Shown piece by piece: positions 1 to 5,849 of a stretch of DNA of 50,021 nucleotides. The stretch covers positions 1 through 50,021 of the forward strand of contig JAFUNB010000013.1 of assembly GCA_017482345.1 (NCBI GenBank), in the 5' to 3' direction. Under the pieces are notes generated by a model. That model saw only the letters and a list, made by a program, of their open reading frames with translations, was not told where the DNA came from and made no database searches. Position numbers and translations under genes: made by a program. Origin of the DNA: Oscillibacter sp. GTDB taxonomy: Bacteria > Bacillota > Clostridia > Oscillospirales > Oscillospiraceae. Every line of letters begins with the position of its first letter. Position 1 is the first letter of the stretch.

Positions 1-1
1 C

Positions 2-214
2 AAGACCGTTCATCCCAAGGTCTATGTTGCTCTGGGTATCTCCGGCGCCATCCAGCACAAGGCTGGCATGCAGGATTCCGAGTGCATCATCGCCGTCAAC
101 AAGAACGAGACTGCTCCCATCTTCGAGATCGCCGATTACGGTATCGCCGGCGACCTGTTCAAGGTCACTCCTCTGCTGATCGAGGCTGTCCGCGCTGCCA
201 AGGCTGCCAAGTAA
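2..214 (+). CDS. etfA: Electron transfer flavoprotein alpha subunit, C-terminal end (partial)
   Basis: Only the last 70 residues are in the window; the gene begins upstream. The segment reads [17 protein letters not shown], then [16 protein letters not shown] and [13 protein letters not shown]. This is the FAD-binding C-terminal domain of EtfA, including the conserved SGAIQH segment that contacts FAD. EtfA and EtfB form a heterodimeric flavoprotein; in anaerobic Clostridia it commonly passes electrons to or from acyl-CoA dehydrogenases, often by flavin bifurcation. The 5' neighbours (expected etfB and a dehydrogenase) are not visible. Codon use is strongly biased toward C-ending codons, as in other highly expressed genes of this window. 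A strong terminator follows at once, so this is the last gene of its operon. Confidence 0.93.
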   Translation, partial: KTVHPKVYVALGISGAIQHKAGMQDSECIIAVNKNETAPIFEIADYGIAGDLFKVTPLLIEAVRAAKAAK

Positions 215-238
215 TTTGGCCCCGAAACGTGCATGAAA

Positions 239-269
239 ATACGCCGTCCGAAAGGACGGCGTATTTTTT
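239..269 (+). terminator. Terminator after etfA
   Basis: An 11-bp stem (ATACGCCGTCC / GGACGGCGTAT) with a GAAA loop is followed directly by six T. It closes the etfA transcript. Confidence 0.9.
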
Positions 270-273
270 CGCC

Positions 274-302
274 TTGTCAGCCTATATGCAGTATGATACG
301 AT
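274..302 (+). promoter_or_regulatory. Sigma-A type promoter for the YcxB-like gene
   Basis: TTGTCA (274-279), 17-bp spacer, TACGAT (297-302), about 40 bp ahead of the start codon and just after the etfA terminator. Confidence 0.5.
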
Positions 303-341
303 GGATTCAGATATCATATTGGTTGAAAAGGAGGTGCGTAG

Positions 342-863
342 ATGGGATTTGTTGCAGAGTCAATCTACGATCAGAAAGCCGTAACAGCTATGGCCCGGGC
401 ACTGCGCAGGACGGTTCGCAAAAATCACAGCCGCCGCTCCCACATCTTCGGTTGGATCATAGTGGTGCTGGCGCTGCTGCTCTCGTTTTTGCCGGGCGAG
501 GATGGCTTTTCTGTCACCTTTAAGGTGGTGTTTACCTGGCTGGTGGTTCTGGTGATGGTGCTGACCCTGTTGTTCGAAGACAGCATCAACGGATATTTCG
601 CCCGCAAACGGGCGCTGCCGGGAACAGAGCGGACAACGACCATCTTTCAACCAGACGGGTATCGGTCTGTCAATGCCGCGGGCGAGACCCTGTGGAGCTA
701 CGGCAACGTGAAAACCGTGGTGGAGGCAGGAGACTATCTGGTATTCGTTTTGAATCAAAACCATGCGCAGGTCTATGACAAACGCACCATCTCCGGCGGT
801 ACGGAAGCGGAATTCCAAAAATTCTTAATGGGAGTGACTGGAAAACCGCTGCAGCGCGTATAA
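342..863 (+). CDS. YcxB-like membrane protein
   Basis: 173 residues. A basic N-terminus is followed by two membrane segments (about 35-50 and 61-79) and a cytoplasmic C-terminal half in which TTIFQPDGYRSVNAAGET, WSYGNVKTVVEAGDYLVFVL and a trailing FQKFL resemble the YcxB-like domain (a PH-like fold following two TM helices). The function of the family is unknown. The start is well supported by AAAAGGAGGTG nine bases upstream. It is transcribed alone, between the etfA terminator and its own terminator. The family call rests on architecture and the YGNV...DYLVF pattern; no catalytic residues are apparent. Confidence 0.6.
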   Translation: MGFVAESIYDQKAVTAMARALRRTVRKNHSRRSHIFGWIIVVLALLLSFLPGEDGFSVTFKVVFTWLVVLVMVLTLLFEDSINGYFARKRALPGTERTTTIFQPDGYRSVNAAGETLWSYGNVKTVVEAGDYLVFVLNQNHAQVYDKRTISGGTEAEFQKFLMGVTGKPLQRV

Positions 864-867
864 GAAG

Positions 868-895
868 AAAGGACAGCCACAAAGGCTGTCCTTTT
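868..895. terminator. Bidirectional terminator between the YcxB-like gene and trmO
   Basis: The stem AAAGGACAGCC / GGCTGTCCTTT has T-runs on both strands, so it can end the plus-strand YcxB-like gene and the minus-strand trmO. Confidence 0.85.
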
Positions 896-898
896 GGT

Positions 899-1588
899 TT
901 ATTGAGGAATGATCTCCTTTACCGTCAGCGTTTGTTCCGCCACGGAAAAACGAACCTCCATGCCGGCAAACTGGAAACCGTACACGCGGTCGGGATCATT
1001 CTGGTAGTGGGGGCGGGGGTCCTGGGCCAAAACACCCCGCAGGGCCTCCTGATGGCTTGCAGGCACCTTTTCCAGCTGCTCTGACGGGATTACTACATGC
1101 AGCGTCTCGCCGGCAGGAGTGCTGGCAAAGCCGCCGATGGCCTCCGGATGGCTGTCGGCATAGGGAATGTAGGGTTTGATGTCAAAGATCGGCGTACCAT
1201 CCACCAGATCGGCGCCCCGGACGTAGATGACCGGGCCGTTTTCTGCCGTCACCTCCACCCGGTCCAGCCGGACAGAGGACAGACCTATGGGATTGGGACG
1301 GAAGGGGGAGCGGGTGGCAAACACGCCCATACGGGTGTTGCCGCCCAGACGGGGAGGCCGCACCGTGGGAGACCAGGTGTCCCGCACCGCCTGATGAAAG
1401 GCCCAGATGAGCCACAGGTGAGAAAAACCCTCCAGACCCCGGATGGCGTCGGCATTGCGGTATTCCGGCTCAAAGACGATGGCGGCTTCCAGAGAGTCCA
1501 CCAGTCCACTCTGACGGGGGACGCCGAACTTGGAGGAGAAATCACTGCGGATGTGGGCGATGACCTTCATGGAAAAGTTCTGTCCCAT
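899..1588 (-). CDS. trmO: TrmO (TsaA family) tRNA t6A37 methyltransferase
   Basis: 229 residues. This is the TsaA/TrmO beta-barrel family: AHIRSDFSSKFGVPRQSGL near the N-terminus, then FEPEYRNADAIRGLEGFSHLW, GVFATRSPFRPNPIGLS and GADLVDGTPIFDIKPYIPY are its diagnostic blocks. TrmO uses S-adenosylmethionine to methylate N6 of threonylcarbamoyladenosine at position 37 of tRNAs, mainly tRNA-Thr, which fine-tunes decoding. The RSPFRPNPIG block is the most conserved segment. The start at 1588 is preceded by an AGGT-type ribosome site; an internal ATG at 1570 would give the shorter N-terminus seen in some homologues. It appears monocistronic. Confidence 0.92.
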   Translation of the reverse strand: MGQNFSMKVIAHIRSDFSSKFGVPRQSGLVDSLEAAIVFEPEYRNADAIRGLEGFSHLWLIWAFHQAVRDTWSPTVRPPRLGGNTRMGVFATRSPFRPNPIGLSSVRLDRVEVTAENGPVIYVRGADLVDGTPIFDIKPYIPYADSHPEAIGGFASTPAGETLHVVIPSEQLEKVPASHQEALRGVLAQDPRPHYQNDPDRVYGFQFAGMEVRFSVAEQTLTVKEIIPQ

Positions 1589-1652
1589 GGGAAAAACCTC
1601 GCTTCAAAAAACATTGCAATCATTATACAGGATTTTGCTGCAAAAGGAAACA

Positions 1653-1675
1653 GGTGCCGGGATTTTCCGGCACCC
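1653..1675 (-). terminator. Terminator of the sigma / anti-sigma / membrane protein operon
   Basis: On the minus strand GGTGCCGG / CCGGCACC closes on an AAAATC-type loop, followed by a T-rich tail, just after the 102-residue membrane protein. Confidence 0.75.
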
Positions 1676-1680
1676 GTGTG

Positions 1681-1989
1681 TTACAGATTGATAAAGTCCG
1701 GGTAGTGCAGCAATATCCAGCTGACGGCAAACAGGCAGAGCGCCGCGCCGACAATGAGACAGCAGAGCAGCATGCCCACCCAGTCATATTTAATGCGGCG
1801 GTTGTCCCGGGCGGCGATGAGCGTTTCGACGCCAAGGGAGATCAGCAGCAGGGGAGAGAGCTGCAGCAGCCATTGGAGGTTGAATTCCGGCCAGTATATG
1901 GCCGTCAGCATGGCGGCGCCGGAGACTACCAGTATGACGCCGAACGTGAAGGTGCCCACGCGGCGGCAGGGGATCTCACTGTTCGTCAT
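1681..1989 (-). CDS. Small membrane protein of unknown function
   Basis: 102 residues with three predicted membrane segments (about 13-32, 39-57 and 72-95) separated by short polar stretches such as AARDNRRIKYDW. No catalytic motif is visible. The layout resembles small LiaI/LiaF-type or DUF-type envelope proteins, but I cannot assign a family. It is the last gene of a minus-strand operon: its start overlaps the end of the preceding TM2-like gene by 14 bp, which suggests translational coupling. Upstream in the operon are an ECF sigma factor and its anti-sigma factor, so an envelope-stress or envelope-maintenance role is a reasonable inference. Confidence 0.7.
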   Translation of the reverse strand: MTNSEIPCRRVGTFTFGVILVVSGAAMLTAIYWPEFNLQWLLQLSPLLLISLGVETLIAARDNRRIKYDWVGMLLCCLIVGAALCLFAVSWILLHYPDFINL

Positions 1990-2578
1990 GGGGCACCTCC
2001 TCCATGGGCGCAGGGTCGGCGGAGACTGACTCTGCCGGCGGTGTGAAGACAGGAATCTCCTCGGCCGGAGCGGCCTTTGGGCCCCGGATAAACCAGATGC
2101 CCAGGGCGATGATGAAGATGGTCACCGCTGTGCGGGGAAGATCCCGCATGACCAGGTCATAGTACCACCAATTTCCGGTCCAGTCGCAGATAGCACTCAT
2201 GAGTCGGCCCACGAAGGTATCGAACAGAATATAGATGCCCAGCAGCACCAAACCCCAGCCGATGAAGCTGTGGCGCTTGCGGCACAGAGTGGCCAGACGA
2301 TCGGAGTCCATGGAGCTCATGCCGAACAGATAGGCGTCTTCCGGCGCAGTGCCCAGGTCGGAGAGGGTGCGCAGGTTGTAGCTGTCAAAGAAGGAGAACA
2401 GCCACAGGGGGATCAAGAAAATGAGCAAATAGCCCAGACTCAGGAACATAGCCAAAGTAAAAATCAGGCATAGCATCATCATCAGAGATATGCCGCGCTT
2501 CATGAAGCCCTGGTGCATCTGTCCGCAGCCGGGGATGCAGGAACTGATGAAAAAGAGAAGACCTTGTTTACGTTTCAT
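1976..2578 (-). CDS. TM2-like multi-pass membrane protein
   Basis: 200 residues. The N-terminal block SSCIPGCGQMHQGFMKRG matches the PGxGQxYxGxxxKG pattern of TM2-domain and DUF5683-like proteins. It is followed by a hairpin of hydrophobic segments (about 29-62), then two more (about 104-122 and 148-165). The C-terminal 35 residues are a disordered acidic and proline-rich tail (EEIPVFTPPAESVSADPAP). An AGGAGGT-type ribosome site precedes the ATG. It sits 12 bp after the anti-sigma gene and overlaps the next gene, so it belongs to the sigma-factor operon. The molecular role is unknown; the family is often linked to envelope or stress responses. Confidence 0.7.
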   Translation of the reverse strand: MKRKQGLLFFISSCIPGCGQMHQGFMKRGISLMMMLCLIFTLAMFLSLGYLLIFLIPLWLFSFFDSYNLRTLSDLGTAPEDAYLFGMSSMDSDRLATLCRKRHSFIGWGLVLLGIYILFDTFVGRLMSAICDWTGNWWYYDLVMRDLPRTAVTIFIIALGIWFIRGPKAAPAEEIPVFTPPAESVSADPAPMEEVPHDEQ

Positions 2579-2590
2579 GGGATAACCTCC

Positions 2591-3031
2591 TTATTCTAAA
2601 CGGGTAAGCTCGTCGATGCGGTCAAAAACTGTATGGAAACGGGAAGAGATATTATCCAGAGAGACGCTCCATTGCTCTGTAATGGAAGGGATTTCTTCAG
2701 GAAGAGGGAGCTGTGTCTGGATCATGCGGGGAACATCACTCCACAACATGGTCAGCGCCAGAACAATTGCGGCTGCAGCGGTGGCGTATCGGCTGGTGAA
2801 GATACGAAGGGTGCGCTGACGGATCCGCTGCCAGAGCGTGCGTTGGCAGGAGCTCGTGGGAGCAAGCAGCGGAATGTCCGTTAAAAGCTCCGTATAGCGC
2901 TGGAGACAGCGGTCGCAGTAGGCCAGATGCTCCGCAGTCTCCAGCCGGTCCAGCTCGCTCAGCTCCTGCCCCCGAACCAGTGCCCGCAGGGCCTCGTCTG
3001 TCAGATGTCCGCTATTTGAAAACAGTTCCAT
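2591..3031 (-). CDS. Anti-sigma factor (zinc-finger type, single TM)
   Basis: 146 residues. The N-terminal ASD-type zinc motif reads ETAEHLAYCDRCLQRYTELL (H-x3-C-x2-C), as in ZAS anti-sigma factors. A single membrane helix (about 84-99, YATAAAAIVLALTMLW) separates this cytoplasmic part from a roughly 45-residue outer tail ending in SSRFHTVFDRIDELTRLE. Its start overlaps the end of the sigma-factor gene by 20 bp, the usual coupling for sigma / anti-sigma pairs. The expected role is to hold the ECF sigma factor at the membrane until a signal releases it. Signal and release mechanism cannot be read from the sequence; the outer tail is short. Confidence 0.85.
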   Translation of the reverse strand: MELFSNSGHLTDEALRALVRGQELSELDRLETAEHLAYCDRCLQRYTELLTDIPLLAPTSSCQRTLWQRIRQRTLRIFTSRYATAAAAIVLALTMLWSDVPRMIQTQLPLPEEIPSITEQWSVSLDNISSRFHTVFDRIDELTRLE

Positions 3032-3539
3032 GAAGCTCGCTCCTTTCCAGCTGCTCCCGCAGCAGTCGTTTGCCCCGGTATAATTGCGTCTGTATGGTTT
3101 TCAGGGGCCGGCCCAGCGCCAATGCCGCCTCCTCCGGCGTTCGTTCCTCCAACAGGCACAGGCGGCATACCGGGCGGTATGGCGCCCGCAATTGGTCGAT
3201 GAGGGCGGCGATCTCCGCTGCGCCGCAGCGGGACAGGGTCAGCTCCTCGGCAGGCGGCGAAGCGCCCGGGGGGATCCCCTCGTCTCCCGGCAGGACGGTG
3301 CGCCGTTTCCAGGCGCTTTGCAGATAGTCCTTGGCCTTATTGGTGGCGATGCGGCCCAGCCATTGCCGCTCATATCCGGCAGGCATGGAGTCCCGGTGGA
3401 GATAGGCGGAGAGGAAGGTGTCCTGCGTCAGATCCTCGGCAGCGGCAGCGTCCCGTACCAGCTGGAAGCAGATGGTATAGACCAGATGCTCATACTGCTC
3501 CACGAACCGGGAAAAAGATTCTTTTGTCATGGGGGCCAC
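3012..3539 (-). CDS. ECF-type RNA polymerase sigma factor
   Basis: About 175 residues. Region 2: FSRFVEQYEHLVYTICFQLV, then AEDLTQDTFLSAY and WLGRIATNKAKDYL. Region 4: LDQLRAPYRPVCRLCLLEER-like block, then TPEEAALALGRPLKTIQTQLYRGKRLLREQL, the helix-turn-helix for -35 recognition. I chose the GTG at 3539 because AGGAGGT lies 10 bp upstream. The ATG at 3530 has poor spacing, and the open frame continuing to 3908 is not protein-like. It is the first gene of a four-gene operon and is followed directly by its membrane anti-sigma factor. Such sigma factors usually activate their own operon; I could not identify the cognate promoter. It runs divergently from the DUF3842 gene. Confidence 0.88.
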   Translation of the reverse strand: MAPMTKESFSRFVEQYEHLVYTICFQLVRDAAAAEDLTQDTFLSAYLHRDSMPAGYERQWLGRIATNKAKDYLQSAWKRRTVLPGDEGIPPGASPPAEELTLSRCGAAEIAALIDQLRAPYRPVCRLCLLEERTPEEAALALGRPLKTIQTQLYRGKRLLREQLERSELHGTVFK

Positions 3540-3651
3540 AGCTGCCGTCACCTCCTCTCTGTTGTCGACAATCATAGTACGAATCAAATGCGGGGATTTC
3601 TTCAACAAATTGAAAACTTCTTTCGGGAGAAGAGAATCCTTTGCACGAACA

Positions 3652-3681
3652 TTGACAAGACGGAAGGGAAAAGGGTATGCT
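3652..3681 (+). promoter_or_regulatory. Sigma-A type promoter for DUF3842-xdhC
   Basis: TTGACA (3652-3657), 18-bp spacer, TATGCT (3676-3681), 30 bp ahead of the ATG at 3712. Confidence 0.6.
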
Positions 3682-3711
3682 GAATATATCTGAAAAAAGA
3701 GGTTTTTGCGT

Positions 3712-4149
3712 ATGAGATGCAGAGAAACGCTGATTGTGATCATTGACGGCCAGGGCGGCGGCGTGGGCCGCGCGCTGACTGAGGCTGTTCGGAAAACATA
3801 CCCGGGTGTCCATGTGCGGGCTGTGGGCACCAATGCGCTGGCTACCGCCGCTATGCTGAAGGCAGGTGCGGTCGAGGGCGCTACCGGCGAAAACGCCGTG
3901 GTCTTCAACGCCCGTCAGGCGGATGTGCTGCTGGGCCCCGTGGGGATCCTGGCGGCCAACGGCCTTCTGGGCGAGGTGACGCCCCACATGGCGGAGGCCA
4001 TCGGCTCCAGTGACGCGGTGAAGATCCTGGTGCCCTCACAGCGGTGCAGCATCCGGCTGGCTGTGGGTCCGGTACAGCCCATGCAGGTCTATCTGGAGGA
4101 CGCCATGCGCCTTCTGGGCGAGGAGCTGCAGCGGCTGAACGGACGGTAA
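3712..4149 (+). CDS. DUF3842 family protein
   Basis: 145 residues. The N-terminus IVIIDGQGGGVGRALTEAVR is a Rossmann-like glycine loop typical of DUF3842. It is followed by VRAVGTNALATAAMLKAGA, GENAVVFNARQADVLLGPVG and a cysteine in VPSQRCSIRLAVG. The family is uncharacterised. The start is the ATG at 3712, nine bases after AAAGAGG; a TTG two codons upstream is a weaker alternative. It lies 12 bp before the XdhC-like gene and shares its promoter, so a link to molybdenum hydroxylase or selenium-dependent hydroxylase maturation is possible, but this is inference from position only. Confidence 0.8.
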   Translation: MRCRETLIVIIDGQGGGVGRALTEAVRKTYPGVHVRAVGTNALATAAMLKAGAVEGATGENAVVFNARQADVLLGPVGILAANGLLGEVTPHMAEAIGSSDAVKILVPSQRCSIRLAVGPVQPMQVYLEDAMRLLGEELQRLNGR

Positions 4150-4161
4150 GGAGGGCTGGAT

Positions 4162-5157
4162 ATGCGGGAATTTTGGCGGCAGCTGGCCGGTGAACTGGAG
4201 AGCGGCCGGGATGCAGAGCTGGTCAGTATTCTGGCTTCTGCCGGCTCCACACCCCGGGGCGCCGGTGCGGTGATGGCCGTGTTTGCAGACGGCCGTAGCA
4301 TTGGCACAATCGGCGGCGGCAACGCCGAATACGATGCCCAGCGGCTGGCCGTGGAGTTGTTGAACGCACGGCAGGATGCGGTGCGGGAGCTTCGTTTTGT
4401 GCCTGGAGATCCGGCCAGCATGGGCATGGTCTGTGGCGGCGACGTGACGGTACAGTTTCAATATCTCAGCGGCGCAGAGAAGCAGATTGCCCTGATCCGA
4501 GATCTGACAGAATCCTTTGGCAGAAACCTGGACACCTGGCTGATTCGCCGCCTGGAAGGCGGACGGGTGACGGCCATGGGACTCGCAGACCGGAATGGCG
4601 CGCGGCATCTTACGGAGGAACTGCCGGAGAGGATCCTTCAAAATCAGGCTGTTCTTCAGGACAGTTGGTTTGCAATTCCGGTCGTTCGGGCCGGAAAGGT
4701 CTATGTGTTTGGCGGCGGCCATGTGTCTCAGGCGCTGGTGCCGGCGCTGGCGGCAGTGGGGTTCCGGGTTGCTGTGTACGATGATCGGCCGGAGTTTGCG
4801 GATCCCGCCCTGTTCCCGGCAGCGGAGACGGTTTATTGTGGGGACTTCACCCGGCTGGCGGATCAGGTGACGGTGACAGAGGATGACTATGTGGTGGTCA
4901 TGACCCGCGGCCACCAGGCGGACTACGAGGTGCTGGTGCAGGTGCTGCGCAGCGGCGCCAGATACATCGGCTGTATCGGCTCCCGCCGGAAGCTGGCTCA
5001 TTGCCGGGAGCGGATCCTGGCCGCCGGATTTACTGCGGAGGAGCATGACCGGATGCACGCCCCCATCGGCCTCGACATCGGTGCGGAGACGCCGGAGGAG
5101 ATCGCCGTGTCCGTCACGGCAGAGCTGATCGCCGTGCGGGCAGGAAAACTGAAATAA
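4162..5157 (+). CDS. XdhC/CoxI family molybdenum-hydroxylase accessory protein
   Basis: 331 residues. The XdhC_CoxI N-terminal domain contains SILASAGSTPRGAGAVMAV and GTIGGGNAEYDAQRLA. The C-terminal Rossmann domain begins at about residue 176 with VYVFGGGHVSQALVPALAA and includes VYDDRPEFA, VVMTRGHQADYEVL and YIGCIGSRRK, ending with the family signature HAPIGLDIGAETPEEIAVSV. In characterised systems XdhC binds molybdenum cofactor, promotes its sulfuration and inserts it into xanthine dehydrogenase-type enzymes. No hydroxylase subunit, MoCo biosynthesis or selenium gene is in this window, so its client is elsewhere. A clear terminator follows. Confidence 0.9.
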   Translation: MREFWRQLAGELESGRDAELVSILASAGSTPRGAGAVMAVFADGRSIGTIGGGNAEYDAQRLAVELLNARQDAVRELRFVPGDPASMGMVCGGDVTVQFQYLSGAEKQIALIRDLTESFGRNLDTWLIRRLEGGRVTAMGLADRNGARHLTEELPERILQNQAVLQDSWFAIPVVRAGKVYVFGGGHVSQALVPALAAVGFRVAVYDDRPEFADPALFPAAETVYCGDFTRLADQVTVTEDDYVVVMTRGHQADYEVLVQVLRSGARYIGCIGSRRKLAHCRERILAAGFTAEEHDRMHAPIGLDIGAETPEEIAVSVTAELIAVRAGKLK

Positions 5158-5160
5158 AGA

Positions 5161-5187
5161 AAACGGACGCTCCCGCGTCCGTTTTTT
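5161..5187 (+). terminator. Terminator after xdhC
   Basis: Ten-base arms AAACGGACGC / GCGTCCGTTT with a TCCC loop, ending in six T. Confidence 0.9.
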
Positions 5188-5261
5188 CGTCCTTCCCGCT
5201 GTAAAAACCAAGATCCGGGATTTGTGCAGATCATGGAAAACGGCAGAAACCGTGTCTTTTC

Positions 5262-5291
5262 TTGCAATCCCGCATGGCCCCATGGTACAAT
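5262..5291 (+). promoter_or_regulatory. Promoter for the dCMP deaminase operon
   Basis: TTGCAA (5262-5267), 18-bp spacer, TACAAT (5286-5291) preceded by TGG (extended -10). Confidence 0.5.
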
Positions 5292-5319
5292 AAATCATTA
5301 CAACATCGGAGGGCTGACT

Positions 5320-5826
5320 ATGGACCGTATCAGCAAGGAAAATTATTATCTCGATATTGCCCAGACCGTTCTGGAGCGTGCTACCTGCCTGCGCCGCGTG
5401 TATGGCGCCATCATCGTGAAAAATGACGAGATCATTTCCACCGGCTATAACGGCGCACCCCGCGGCCGTGCCAACTGCTCCGACCTGGGCTATTGCTCCC
5501 GCGAGGCTATGAACATTCCCCGTGGCCAGCGTTATGAGCTGTGCCGCAGTGTCCACGCCGAGGCCAATGCCATCATCTCCGCCTCCCGCCGCGACATGGT
5601 GGGCGGCACCATCTATCTGGTGGGCCGCAACGCCGCCACCGGTGAGCTGCTCAGTGACGCCACCTCCTGCTCCATGTGCCGCCGTCTGGTCATCAACTCC
5701 GGCCTGGAGCGCGTGGTCATCCGCAAGACCCCCACGGAGTTTGAGGTCGTGAATGTCTCCGAGTGGGTGGACGAGGACGATCTGCAGACCATCAAGACCG
5801 AGGGCCTGGCCATGGACCTGAAGTAA
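5320..5826 (+). CDS. Deoxycytidylate (dCMP) deaminase family protein
   Basis: 168 residues. This is a zinc-dependent cytidine/deoxycytidylate deaminase: VHAEANAI (zinc His plus catalytic Glu) and TSCSMCRRLVINSG (two zinc cysteines) form the active site. SAYNGAP-like GYNGAPRGRANC and the extra cysteines around CSDLGYCS match the ComEB/dCMP deaminase branch. It deaminates dCMP to dUMP for thymidylate synthesis. The start at 5320 follows CGGAGGG by 6-7 bases; an upstream in-frame extension to 5224 overlaps the promoter and is rejected. It is first in an operon with the pyruvyltransferase fusion (23 bp gap), a pairing with no obvious metabolic logic. Confidence 0.9.
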   Translation: MDRISKENYYLDIAQTVLERATCLRRVYGAIIVKNDEIISTGYNGAPRGRANCSDLGYCSREAMNIPRGQRYELCRSVHAEANAIISASRRDMVGGTIYLVGRNAATGELLSDATSCSMCRRLVINSGLERVVIRKTPTEFEVVNVSEWVDEDDLQTIKTEGLAMDLK

Positions 5827-5849
5827 CTGTCAAAAAAGGGGAGACCTAT

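Noticed and set aside
3540-3908. Longer N-terminus for the first sigma factor
   Set aside because: The extension overlaps the divergent promoter and the start of the DUF3842 gene and does not look like protein; the GTG at 3539 has a well-placed AGGAGGT.
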